From: Sclerurus mexicanus
Lineage: Eukaryota > Chordata > Aves > Passeriformes > Furnariidae
Length of the DNA: 64,000 nucleotides
Assembly: GCA_013396755.1 (NCBI GenBank)
Contig: VWZF01005685.1
Location: 71,243-135,242, forward strand
Direction of reading: 5' to 3'
Positions 1-12,600 of this stretch are shown here, piece after piece. The notes beneath the pieces are model-generated. The model was not told where the DNA came from and did not search any database. It saw only the letters and a list, made by a program, of their open reading frames with translations. The position numbers and the translations under genes were made by a program. The first letter of the stretch is position 1. Every line of letters begins with the position of its first letter.

Positions 1-24
1 CCTGTCCTGGCTGGAACCAGGACA
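1..24 (-). mobile_element. Possible 5' end of an LTR running off the left edge
   Basis: A near-palindrome reads TGTCCTGG...CCAGGACA on the minus strand. It closely resembles the terminus of the LTR ending at 9640. Read on the minus strand it would be the first bases of an LTR that continues left of the window. Only the terminus is visible, so the call is weak. Confidence 0.35.
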
Positions 25-400
25 GGTAGCAAGAAGAAGCCGACACTTGGCTGTAATCAGAGAAAGCTTTTCTTGTGGCGTCCTTTTCACTGCCAAGCAC
101 CACTGGGTCCTCTTAAAACCAGATGGGTGGGGAGATAGGGTTGAACTTTCCTTCCTGAATCCCACACCCTGGTTGAGATTAGAAAGGATTTAAAGTGGTG
201 AAAGTGACGATTAAAAAAAATCCATGTTGAAGATCCAGTCTTACAAACAAATAATCATGGTCTTTACTTCACTCCTCTATCTAGCAGCAAATGGAAAAAA
301 AAGGGAAAAAGAGATGAAAGAAGGCAAAAGGATAAAGAGTTTGCTGGTGGGTTTTTTGGATTTCTTTTTTTTTTTTTGAGATTATTTTGAAACAAAATGT

Positions 401-619
401 AAATTCTTCCCTCTGAGGGTGATGAGGCCCTGGCACAAGTTACCCAGAGAGTCTATGGCTGCCCCATCCCTGGAAGTGTCCAAGGCTGGGTTGAATGGGG
501 CTTGAAGCAGCCTGGTCTAGTAGGAGAGGTGTCCCTGCCCATGGCAGGGAATTGGAATGAGATGAGCTTTAAGGTCCCTTTCAGCCCAGACCATTCTGGG
601 ATTCTATGAACTCTATGTA
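401..619 (+). mobile_element. CR1 LINE, 3' end fragment
   Basis: About 220 bases match the well-known 3' untranslated end of avian CR1: a stretch reading 'ctggaagtgtccaaggctgg', then 'gtccctgcccatggcaggga', then a tail ending in 'attctatgaactctatg'. The copy is 5'-truncated like most CR1 insertions and codes for nothing. Its orientation is the same as PKNOX2. Confidence 0.85.
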
Positions 620-1724
620 ATAAAAAAAAAAAAAAATGGTGTTGGGAAGAAAATAATCCTTAGCCCTCCTGCAGTCAGTGGGTTGCCCAGCAGTGATGAC
701 GATATATTGCATATTTGCTGTCTCTAAAGTAAAGCCAAATGCAGATTTCTCACTTCTTTTTGTCCTACTATCCCACCTCCTCTTGTGACTTTGTGCCAGT
801 AGCCACTCCTGCTAAATGGGTGATTTTAGCCAGGCTCTGGGCAGTGCATTTGCACCAGAAAGGTGCCATTTCCCATTAAAAAAAAAAAAAGCCAGCTTAA
901 ATCACTTGAGATAAGTTGAGTGTTATCTTAAGGTTGCAAATTGCTTGTTTGGTTCTCCAGCTGGAGCTGTTAATTCAGAACAATTAATGCACCCTTTAAA
1001 AATCAGACAAAGCATATGGAGGTGGTCCTGGGGAAAAAAGTCTCTTTGGGATGGAGCTCCTCACTGTTTGTGAAATTGGATGGATAACTCCAATTTGTCT
1101 TTCCTTTGAGATCCTGGCAGGTGTTATGGAGAGTGGCATGAATATTGGGAAGTTTAGCCTCCCAGAACTCCTGTTGAATGCTAAGTTGAGTGATGCTCAA
1201 AGCAAAAGCCAACTGGGTCTCTAGACGCAAGTAGAAATAAAGTGCTGACATTTGTTGTTGGGATGACCTGCCACCACTCTGCCAACCCTTCAAATATTTC
1301 TTCTTGATGAAGAAATAATGAATCCTAGAGTGAGTCCTAAAATGATGCATAGATTTTTTGATGAGCATCTTTGCAATGCCATGAAACGCCTCCCTAGCTG
1401 CATCCTTTAAGACTTTTTGCAGCATCATTTTGGACACCTGTCATCTATTTTCTCAGGTTCCCTTTTGATTTTTGATGCAGGTGAAGAAGACAAGCCTGAA
1501 TCTGGAAATAAACCCTAAAATACAGCAGTTCAAGCTGCTTAAAATACTGAGTTGAGCTCAACCTGCTTAACCCTGGGCCAAGGAGCAAGCAGGTGAGCTA
1601 GTTGCTTTTTGACAAGGACATAAAGCATTATGGTTAGACTTTTATGGGATGCTATGCAAAATACTGCAGCAGTTGTTGCATTTTTGCAGCCCATGGTGGC
1701 TTACGGGATGGTCATCTTTATTTC
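620..1724. other. No gene seen
   Basis: Ordinary AT-rich non-coding DNA with short A and T runs. The 144-codon minus-strand open frame at 1003-1437 has no recognisable domain or splice context and is treated as chance. Confidence 0.5.
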
Positions 1725-1952
1725 CTTGCCTGCATGCATCCATGTACCTGTTCATGCATATATGTATCTGTTCATCCGTGCATCCTTGCATCCATATGAT
1801 CAGATGCACAGGATCATCCTGTGCCTCCATACCTTTCTGCATCCATGCATCTCTAAATATATGCATCCTTGTATCTGTGTGTCCTTGCATCTGTGCATCG
1901 TCACATCTATGCAGCCTCACATATGTGTATCCTTGCTTCTGTCCATCCATCA
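1725..1952. repeat. Degenerate TGCATCC minisatellite
   Basis: The heptamer TGCATCC and variants (tgcatccatg, ttgcatccat, ttgcatctgtg) recur about every 8 to 24 bases. The overlapping open frames on both strands here, rich in His, Cys, Met and Ile, are by-products of the repeat. Confidence 0.7.
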
Positions 1953-4784
1953 TTTTTGATCCTGTACCTCTGACCATAATGGCACACAAATTTTATTGAT
2001 AGCACCGAACACTTTGATTTTATCTGGGAAAAACACCCTCAAATCCAAATATTTTTCACTGAGCCTTTACAGGAATTGGCATGGCTAAATATGCAGCAGT
2101 TTTTTGTATCCCCACAAATGGTGGGAAAATGTGCTTTTCCACCACAAAGTTGGCAGTAGGATTTTGGGTTTGGGGATGTCTGTAGCATAAGCCCCCCCAA
2201 AAAACCTCTATCTGAGCTGTGAAAGCCAAGCAAGTTGTCTTTAAGAGCTTTTTCTGCAAACCCTTTTCTGTTATTCCCCCATCCAAGGATGGATGTAGGC
2301 AGCATAGGCAAATCTGAATAACTAATCAGAGTCCTCATTAACCCCCTGCCGAGATGCTCAAACATTCACTTTGCTGTTTGTGAAGCAGAAAAAAAAAAAA
2401 GAAAAAGGAAGAAAGCGCACAAGCCACCCTGCATTAAAATTGATGTGTTATTAATCCCACTGTTCCAGACCTCATGGGTACTGAATTTTCCTCCATCTCG
2501 CCCAGGGCTGAACAGTATGGTGCTGCTTCTCCAGGGCACTTTTCCTTTCCATTATTTATCAGTGTGGCGTAGCAAGGCTGTTTTTGTTCCGTGGATCCAG
2601 ATGTGTTCACATGTGCACAGCCAGGGTGGGGGTGTCCAGTATTTCCCTACATTTCCCCTTTGGATGATGTGAGTCTCTTAGGGCAGGGCTCTGCCAATGG
2701 ACTCATCTCTCCCAACCATGTTTTGCCTCAAAGCAGCTTTGCTTTTGCAGAAATACAGAAATACTGCACCTGTATGGGCATGCCTCAAATCTTCCACTCT
2801 CTGAGAAAGGGTGGGGTCTGTGCATCACCAGTTTTAGCTTGTGGAGTGGGGAGGATGAAAATACCATACTCCTCTTTGCCCCTTTGAGCATCCCCAGCAC
2901 CTAGGCCCAGCCCTTACCCAGAAGCTGGAGATGCTGCAGAAATTGCACTGTGGGAGAGAAACTCAATACACCAAAGGTTTTAATAACAACAGTCCTCTTT
3001 GCACATGGCAGCAAGTGTTGTCAAAGTATTTGGAGAGTAACCTTGTTGCTCCTTAAAAGGTTAGCTGAAATTTGAGCTTTGATTTCTGGATTTATGCTAT
3101 TTTTCACACATACAGGGTTTCTTTGATTGTCCTCATGGATGTGGAGTTTGGGGCCAGTACAGCTTGCTATTTGGCATAGTGTGGAGAATAAAAATAATTC
3201 AGCAAAACACAGCATTATTGGGGATTTCACTATTTGTGGTTTGCACTTAAGTCAGGGGAGCTGACATTAAATTTATTAAAAAATGATAGTCAAATGGCGT
3301 TGACATGATGGGGTTGGAAACATCACAGTCTGCTCACATTGGAAGAAACAAAGTGACATGCCAGGAAAAGCATTCTTGCTTTAACATCTTAGACTTTTTG
3401 CAAAAATCATGGGTTTTGTTTTGCTAAATGTCAACTTTATTATCATTCCCTTACACTTCATTAAATCTTTATTAAAAGGGCTGCCCTTGGCTTTCTGCAG
3501 TCAGGGAACAGGCTGAGGTCCCAGGATACTGAGCTCCCATCTCTGCTCGTGGATGCTATTCAGGTCAACTAGATCAGGATTTGGGGCATTTGGGGGGGTT
3601 TTGATGTCTTGTCAGAAATGGTGTCTCATTTATGATCCTCGGGCAGCTGCTGAATTCAACTGCGAGTGCCCAGGACACTGTATCTTGCTGGCTTGCATCG
3701 CCTGCGGTGGAGCATCATGAAGGAGGCATCTCCTCCATTCCCTTTTGCATCGAGAGGACTTCAAAGGCCTCTGCTAAACTTCAAAGGATGCCTTTTGAAG
3801 TTGCTAAAAGTGTGTGCTAGCTCAAAAAGACTTCTCTCCCTCTGCAAGGATGTTCAGGGAGATGTCCCTGGTGGGGTTGGCTCCTGGTGCTCTTTGTGAT
3901 GGGGACAAAAATGGCATCATTTGTGCAGAAGTTGCATAGTATTTTTGTCCTACGTGCATGCAACATCCAAGACCTCATCCCTGACCACCTCCAAGGATGA
4001 AAATCACTCTGCTAGAGCCCTTTTAACACTGACAGATCCTTACTTATCTGGTCTTTATCCTCCAGTCCTCATGTTTCATTCACACAGCAAGCCCAGATGA
4101 CAAAAGTCTTTCCTGTGGGATGGAAAAAATTCTGTGCAGGGATGAAGGATTGCTTCAAAACATGAGCTTTTTTCATCATGATATCAGGACAAATCCAATG
4201 AAAACCAAGTCCCGGGTTCTTGATAGGTATTTGACATCAGCCTATGCATGCTCCTCCAAGGCATGGGCCTTAATTGTCATAAAAAACCCGTAATATTTTA
4301 CCTGCTGTTGTGGTGGAAAAGTTTTGGACTCAGGCCCTTCTGAGCATTTAGTGCAACCCAGATGAGGTTGTTAAAACTCTTGGCAGGACCTGCAGTGGCC
4401 TGAGAAATCAAGAGGCACTTTGACCTATTGTCCCTTTCACTGAGTTTTCCAGGTCTGGACATTTCTGCCCTATTTTACCCTGAAATCACCCAGTTGTTTC
4501 CATATCTCTCCTTGGGCAGTGACCTTGGTGATGTCCAGGTTTTCAGAAATGGCATTTGCTATGCAAGCTTCCCCATATAGCGCTGTCTCTTGGACCTATG
4601 TTCCCGGCTGAGATGATGGACACAGGCTGTGAGGGCACAAAAATGTGCAGGTTGTTGTTGCAAGGGGTTTGGGATGGAATTAAAACCAGGGGAAACAGTT
4701 ATGGATCTCCCATCTGGCCTCACCACATGAGACATAGCTCTCTGCCGGTAACATATAGCAGAGATGCATCCTTGAGGTCTGTCT
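1953..4784. other. No gene seen
   Basis: Non-coding DNA with no recognisable exon, RNA gene or transposon. Several open frames of 60 to 110 codons on both strands lack family resemblance and convincing splice signals. Confidence 0.5.
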
Positions 4785-5485
4785 TGGGGATCTGAGGAGC
4801 TCTCTAGAGGTGGTGTGTAACTAAAGGTGCATATATCAGATGTACATTGAAATCAGCAGTTCAGCACATCAGCGTGTATATACATATATATATATTAGAC
4901 ATATATCAGCAATCTGAGAAGCTCTGTAACAGGTTATATATTTCAAGGTAGGTATATCAGATGTATATTGAAGATCTGAGTAGCTCTGTGGAGGTGATGT
5001 GTATGAAGAGACATATATCAGTCATCTGTCAGAGCTCTGAGGAGCTCTCTGGAGGTGATGTGTGCCATGCTAGATGTATCAGGTACTTAATGGAGATTTG
5101 AGGAGCTCCAGCCAGGTGACATATATCAGAGATGTATATGTCAGAGGAGGAGGTGAGGAGCTATATTGGTGAGAAGCTATCTTGAGCTGGTTTGTATAAG
5201 GGTAGATTTATCAGCTGTAGACTGAAGATCAGAGGAGCTTGGCAGAGATTATATGTATCAAGAGACATATATCAGACATATATTGGAGATCTGAGGACCC
5301 CTTTACCAGGTGATAGATATCGAGGTAGATATATCAAATATATCAGAGATCTCGGGTGATGTTAATCACCTGACAAAGAGGTAATATCTGGAAGTGATGT
5401 CTGTTGAGGGACATTTATTAGATATTGGAGATCTGCAGGTCTTGCTAGAGGTGATATATGTTGAGAGATCTGGTGAATTTTATCT
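4785..5485. repeat. Minisatellite with a unit of about 60-75 bp
   Basis: A recurring block contains 'gatctgaggagctct', then 'ggtgatgtgtat', then 'acatatatcaga' and 'tgtatattg'. Clear copies start near 4785, 4905, 4970, 5035, 5095, 5230 and 5290. Copies differ by substitutions and indels, so the array is old. Confidence 0.75.
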
Positions 5486-8400
5486 CTTTTATTCCTTTTT
5501 TTGCAGTCAGACACAAACCACTCCTGCGTCGATGGCTGTGCTCATCCTTGCTCAGCCCAGCTTCATTTTTCCACTGAAACTGCTGAAATGGGTTTAGAAA
5601 TCCTGACCTCATAAAGGCCAGATTCTTGGTAGTTGCAACATAATCTCTAAGATCTGCATGGACTTTTCCTTATTAAATAGTGGCTGGGACCTTTCCCATT
5701 TTTGAGTTAATGGCTCTTCCCCAGTTCACTATCTCTTAGCCCAAGTATGAAAACACATTTACACTTAAACGAAGATTATAATTAACAGGGAAATGGCAAC
5801 AGCCAGTGTGAAATGGGAGCAAGGCCAGTAGCAATGTTTTTTCATTGCTTTTCCCCTTTTTTCTCCTTTTCAGACCTGGATTGTAGCAGTAAGGCTCAGT
5901 GAGATCTTATACCAAGGATTCACCATCCCCCAGGAGTTTAAAAGGACAGGACAGGACTGTGTCAACCTTCATCCTTTGTGAACAGACCATCAACAAGCAC
6001 ACCTTCATTTTCTGGACACATCTTGGTTCGATCTCTAAAAATCTGATTTTTGCTTTGTCGTTTCTTGGAGATGTTCAAACCTGCTGGGGAAAAACCCTGA
6101 TCTAGCTTAGACATCAGTCCTGCCTTCATCTTGAGGGGATATTCCCACCTAAGTTTTCCTTGATTCCTTCTATTTTTGCCATCATCCTTTAAAAAAAATG
6201 TGTTACGAATAGACTTGCCTGCCATGACTTTGCTGCCACTGCCAGAAAACAGATGTTCATCCTCTGTTTAATATTTTGCCTTCTTGTTTCATCAGTTTTT
6301 CTCAATATTCAAATATTTCATCCTTTGCTTTCCCAGGTTGTGATTCCTACCCAGAAAATATAGCTTTTGGGGCAGTGGGAGGACAATTTCAGGGCAGTGG
6401 CTCCCCAAGCGCCCCCCCAAACAGTAAGGCTTCTTCTCTTTGTATTAATTAAGCAATTATGTATATTAATTGTGCAATTATATATATTAATTCAGTGGGA
6501 TGTGTTGAGTCATGACCTCAGTATGGCTTTATTTGGGGGAATTGCTACTGCTTTCTGGTACACTTAAATTTTATCAATCCTACCCTAAGTGCATTGAGGG
6601 AAAAATTACAGTTTTGTATTTTTTTTTTTTCCCTTAGAAATCAGTCTGTGCAGGGAGTCATGATTTAAAGCTCAAGTGTCGATAACATATTTTCAAGAGC
6701 CCTACAAGCCATAGCCAGCCTGGAGGAAAACACAGATATATTTTTGTGAAAATACTCTGAAGTGTGGGCTGTTATTACCACAAAATTTTGGCACAGCCAG
6801 CAGTAGAATGCAGAGGAATGGTCATCAGCTAAAAATAACTGAAATGCAGAGCTTAAAATAAGATATACATGAAACCAAGGGTCTCGCAGTTCTTTAATCA
6901 AACCTGATCACTAAAATTAGGGCTTGACAGAGTGACAAATGTCACTGTGCCAAAACCAGAGGCACCCAGCAGGTGACAAAGAAAATAAAACCGTATGGGT
7001 TGCAAATTTCATCTTGCAGGAGCAAAGAGAAGTCTTTGGTCACTGAAAATGGATGTGCTGCCTTCAATTCATGCAAATGGCCTGCAAAAGTGCCTGGTTT
7101 CTTCTTAAACTGGTGATACTTAGGGTGGGGGCTTCTCAGGGGAAAACCCGAAACCTTCATTCAGTCCATGGCAGAACATCTTTTCTTTGAGTATTTTCTC
7201 TTGAGTCTTATCTCCACTGAAAGTCCCTTTTAATAAAAAGCAGCCAATAAGAGCAGGATTATTTCTCCCAGACTGCCTTTTCAGCCCTGATTCTTGCTGG
7301 TGTCCTTCCCTTGGCCATAGAAAACCACATGATGATGGAAGTGATCAATTTCTCCTTAGTCTGATTTTGCCCCCAGTCTGATAAAGGTACAGGTTGGGTT
7401 CACTTGGAAATGATTTTCTGGTGAGTTTGTGGGAGCCTGGGGTCACCACGATGACCACTTTTTGTGGGGATCCTGTCTGCCTTGATGCTCTCTCCAATCT
7501 GTATTTCGATGTGAACTGCCCAGTGCTTGCGTGGAAGGACTTGGTACCCTTCCATCTATTTTGGACACTTTGGGTTGTTCTCTTTGGTGGAAACTGAGCC
7601 TGTGGAGAACATGAGCATGTGACTGTCAAGGACACAAGTGCAGCTTGGCCTGGAAGTATCTCTGGCAAGAAGACCAAACCAAAACAACTCTACAAATTGT
7701 GCCAACAAGGTCTAGGCACCTGTCATTAAAGACACAGAAAGATGTGATGTTGAGTGTCCACCTAATTACCTTCTGGAACACAGCACTGGCATTGCTCTAA
7801 GTGGTTAATGATAGAAATTACCTATCCTGAAGACTTCTGAGAAACAACTTGGTTCCCCTTGGATTTTTGTACCTTGTGTGTTGGTCCCCCAAATTTCCAG
7901 GCGAAAAACTATTTCAGCTTTCCTCCTCCTGAAGCCCATGTGAACAGGGAGATGCACTTCTAAGGCCAGGCCATATCTTTTGTCACTGTGCAAATAAAGT
8001 TGTGAAAAAATTTGACACATCTGTTTCACACCATGAGCACTTTCCAGTCCTTTTTTGACCTCAGTTTCCTCATTGTGTTAAGTTCAGACCAGGCTGAGAT
8101 TTACTCTCATTCAAAGTAAATGGAGAAGATGGTGTTATTAAGCATCATTAAAGGAGTTTGAAACCCCTGGTAACTCCCTAGCTGGCTGGAGCTTGTATAA
8201 ATCACCATGTCACACCTCAGACTTCTCTTTTGTCATCAAGGTTGGAAATATGGCAAAGAAATTGCTTTCAAATGGGCAAGTGAAAGATGTTTCAATTGAG
8301 GTGATTAATCTAGGGGCTCCCATTGCAGTCCTTAGTGTCTTGGCTCAGGACAACTCTCTGCAGATACCAGAAAGGCTGGCATGCCTCAACGAAAACCTTA

Positions 8401-9171
8401 CTTTTTGTCATCTGGTCAGTAGAGTAATTTCTTATAGGGCATTTTACATTTTAAAAGGAAATTCAGGGAGGAGGAAGACCTGGAGGAGACAGAGAATTGC
8501 AAGAGAGGGATGTGAAGTGGAAACTCAGCGAGTCAGGAACTCTGATTTATCTGCCTTATGGGAAAGAGGAAAACAGCGAGCTCCAGAGGGATTTCTTTCC
8601 CTCCCCCAAAGCGAAAATTTCCAAGTGTGATAGCAAGATATAGTGAGAAGTGAGGCAGATTTAGAGGAGGAGAGGGTTTTATTAGGTGTGCTGCAGCATT
8701 GCTGTTTTGGGGAGTTTCCCATGGGGTGGGAAAATCTTTGCACACTCCCATGAAAGTCTCACCTGTGTTTCTGTGGTTGGGTTGGCTCTGCTGCTTTTAG
8801 ACCAGTTCCTGCAAGTCCACTAAAAAGCAGGTTTATCTCTGTGTTTACTTGGTGCTACTCATGTAAGTGTTGGGAGATTTGCATGAAGCCCATGAGTTTT
8901 GATTTGCAAAATAAACACCTCAAAATGGTACTAAAATTAAAACTATATTTAGAAATATGAAAAATTCCTGTATTGGTCATGGAGTGTTTATGGGCTGCAG
9001 CAACAGTTACAAGAAGTCCTTGCATGGTTTGTGGTGGGATCTATGCTAGAATTGTTGGTGCATGTCTATGTTGAGGTTGTGGGTGGATCTTGCACTGCTG
9101 ATTGGCACTTGTGCTGGTGAAGAAATTGGTTGTGTGGTTTAGTAATAGTATTCCCCAATTTAGTACTTCCT
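5486..9171. other. No gene seen
   Basis: Non-coding stretch without recognisable genes. The longest plus-strand frame (8193-8630, 145 codons) has no identifiable domain and no supporting context. Confidence 0.45.
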
Positions 9172-9640
9172 CCAGGCCCCAACTCTGAAATCACATGCTG
9201 CTCTCTCACTTCCCCTCTCTCCCTTTCCACCCATGGGTGGATGGGGATGATAATTGGAGGCTCAAAAGAGAAAGATCACAGGTTGAGATAAGACCAGTTT
9301 ACTGGAAACAGCAATGAGATAAGAAAATAACAGTAACAGCAACAATATTAATAACAAAAGTGTGCAAAAGAGAGAGTATGGAGCTCAACCCCACTGCAGC
9401 CACACCACCCACACTTCCCTCTGGTCAGGACCAGTGTTACCCCACTGCTCCGTTCACCACACTTGCTCCACTGGAAAGGACCACCCTTCTGCAAAGAGGG
9501 AGAGGGAAGTGAGAGAGATAATTCCTTTCCCCTGCCCCTGGCAACAGGCATAAGATGGCATTAAGTAACCTTAGTGTCTGGTCACACCCTGCTCCTGGCT
9601 ACTGTAAAAAATTAACTCTGTCCTGGCTGAAACCAGGACA
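9172..9640 (-). mobile_element. Solo LTR of an avian endogenous retrovirus (ERVL-like)
   Basis: On the minus strand the element begins TGTCCTGGTTTCAGCCAGGA followed by 'cagagttaatttt', a start typical of a common avian ERV LTR family. Its other end holds 'tctcaacctgtgatctttct', a 'catccccatcc' stretch and 'aagtgagagagcagc', matching the 3' part of the same family as I remember it. No gag, pol or env coding sequence lies next to it, so it is called a solo LTR. The right end at 9640 is firm; the left end is approximate. Confidence 0.65.
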
Positions 9641-12600
9641 TTGGTGAAGGATTACAGTTGTCAGTTTGGGATGGAAGAACTTATATGATGTTTACATTTT
9701 TGTAGAGCAAGACAGGTTTTGAGAGTGTTTCTTTTCAGCTACCCATCCTCAAGCAACAGCTCTGCCATTGCCTTTGCTCTTAGGATAGAAGTTTTGTAAA
9801 ATCCACAAATCTCCCAGTTTCCCAGCACCTTATTCACCTCAGACCCATACTAAGGCCTCTTCTTTCAGCCCATGTCTCAAAAACTCATCATATTTATTTA
9901 CCATCATCTTTTTTATCCTCTGAGAAGCTCCTCTGAACCTGTCAGGAACTGTGGGGATGGGATCTTCCCATTGCAAAGCCAGTGTGGAATTGAGGTTTGG
10001 TGTTTGCATGATGGAAATGGGGGTGCTCATTTATTTCTTACTCATAGAATTACCAGGTTGTGATGAAAAATGAAGGGCACAAGCCAAAGTTGAAAGCATA
10101 GGGCAAGATTCTGGACATAAATTATTCACTGGTAGTTGCTTACAGAGAAGAACTGTTGGAAAATTTACCTGCTCGCTACTTATTACAAGCACTCTCAAGG
10201 CAAGCAGAATTGTTTTAGATAATTTTTGTCCAGCAAGAGGACATTTTTGGTGTTCCTCAGCTATGCTTCACTTCAAAGTTTTTGATTTGCCCTGTGAAAA
10301 AATTCACAATTTGCTCTTTTGGGAACTTTTCTTGGGCTAAGGGCTGAGTTGCACAAAATGCAAGTATTTTCAAGTTACTTTGAAGAAGCTTCTTTGATGT
10401 TTCCCTGTGCCAGTTTGTTTTGGAAGGTGCTTTAATGGTCTTCCCCTATAAAAATAACGCTTTAAAATGTGTGTAGGTATCTCAGCCCTCCACTTAAAAA
10501 AATGAGGGAAGTTGTTTACTGCTGCCTTTCAAGGTACATTAACCTTGTCTACTAAAGCTCTGACTGGCTCTTGCAGGTTTTTATTCTCATGTTTATGTTG
10601 CAGAGATATCCCTGGAGCCCTTCAGGGATGGGTATCTTTGGAGAAGAGAGAAATATTTAGCAGTAATTGTTGTTCTCATTGGAAATTCACTGTAGCAGCT
10701 CCCTCCTTTCTATGGAGCTGGAGCTGAGTGGAGGATTGGAAAATGCTAAATAAATACAGGCAAATAGCAAGTAAATACCTGCAAATATTAAATAAATAAA
10801 TAAAAATATTAAACACCTAAGTGAAAATATTAAATAAGTAAATCCTCCTTTCCCCTGTGCACAGGGGCTTATCCAGGGATGTTCCAAAATGGTTCTTGTC
10901 AAGAGTGTTTTGACGTTGTCTGACACAGCATTTCCTTGTCCCTTTTATCCCAATTGCTTATGCATTGACCAACCAGAGAAAAACAGTAAAGGGGTCCAGA
11001 GTTTATTCTTCAGAAATATCAAATTGCCATTTGCTTTACCCTGTGGTTGTAGCGGAATCACAGAATCAATTAATCTTTTTTTTTTACTGGGCAATAGCTT
11101 GAGAACTAGATGCTGGGAAGGGTAGAAAGGTCAGCATTTGGAAAATGCATCATCTTGGTCAAGAGCAAGGATGTTCCCAGTGTGAAAGCTTCTGGGTTTG
11201 GATAGAGAAAATTTGGCTACCCAATCTTCCTAAAAAAAGTTAAAACTGTCTAGGGGCACAGTGGTATGTTTTGCACAAATGCTCCTGATCTCTCCAGATG
11301 AGGCATTACCTGAGACTGCTTGGAAGCAACCTTGAACATGACGAATGGTCAAGAATGGGTTGTATCTTGAAAAATTGGATTTTTCCCCAGCTTTGACCAT
11401 TTAATAGAATTTGGTTTATTTTTAATGAGCTCAGGGTGGCATAAGGAAGTTCCTTTAACAGCTTGTGAAAACTGGTGTTCATCTTTTATGAATTTTGGTA
11501 AAAACAAGCAAAAAAGGTGAAGATTGGTGGGTAGAAATGAGGTGTTCAAGAGTAAGAGGGCAGTTCTTAATTCACTTTATGGCCAGTCAAGAGTTGGCAT
11601 CACCCGTTGAGATGTCACCTGTCCTTGCTGTTCTGAGCAAGATGTATCATCCTCTGGAGGACTCTCTCCCTCCCCACTCTGCTATATTTCTTCATTTTGA
11701 CTTAGCTGAATGCATGCATATATCATAAACTTCAGCCTGCGCAGACCCTCTGTGATGATGGTGACATAAAAGACTGTGGAAGGAACGTGACTGACATGGC
11801 ATCATTGCAAATCCCACAGCATCCCCTCTTCAAAAAAATCCTCTTTCGAAAATATATAATACAGAAAAATACCTTCCATGGCCAGAAAAAAAAACATCCT
11901 CAAGTACCTCTAGTAATTTTTAAGCTTCAGGTGGAAAAGAAGAAATGCCTGAAAAGTTGGTTTTCTGATTTCTCACACTGAGTCCTCCGTTATCGATTGC
12001 ACGTGTTGCTGCAGGGCAGAAACTGCTGAATGAGCTAGAAAAAATTATCCCCATTTTTCAATTGGTTTGGAAACAAGAGTTGTGCTTGGCAAATCAAATA
12101 TTTGTCTTTGAAAATGGTGATGTGGAGTCCAGAAATGTGATTTTCAATTTTTTTTTTTTTTCCATTCAGCCTTCATTCTAATATGGTTTTATGGCAGCAG
12201 GTAGGGGTCACTGACCATACTTTGATTTTTAACATGTTTCAAGGCATCAGTGACCACATGGGAAAAAATGCTGACTTCTCAACTTATTCTTTATTTCTTT
12301 TTACTTGAAAAAGTGTGTAATTGTATTGTTGGCAAAAAAACCCCAGCCTATAAGTCTAGGACTCTTTTAGGTAGGCACAGGTTCTTTGGGAAATACATTT
12401 TTGATGTAATGGCAACATTTCAGTGATAGCTGAAATAATTTTATTTCATAAGGAAATTTAGGATACTTTGATCTCAGGTCATTGCCAAAATGTAAAGTAC
12501 TGCTGCTTCAGGAAATGAAAGAGCCTTTATGGGTTTTACTGCTCACCTTTTCATTCCTCTGTGCAAATGCCGCAGGAGTTGGCTGCAATTCCTGCCCACC

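Noticed and set aside
1..9640. A full provirus between the LTR-like ends at 1-24 and 9172-9640
   Set aside because: No gag, pol or env coding traces occur in between, and the intervening DNA has unrelated repeats. Two independent LTR insertions are more likely.
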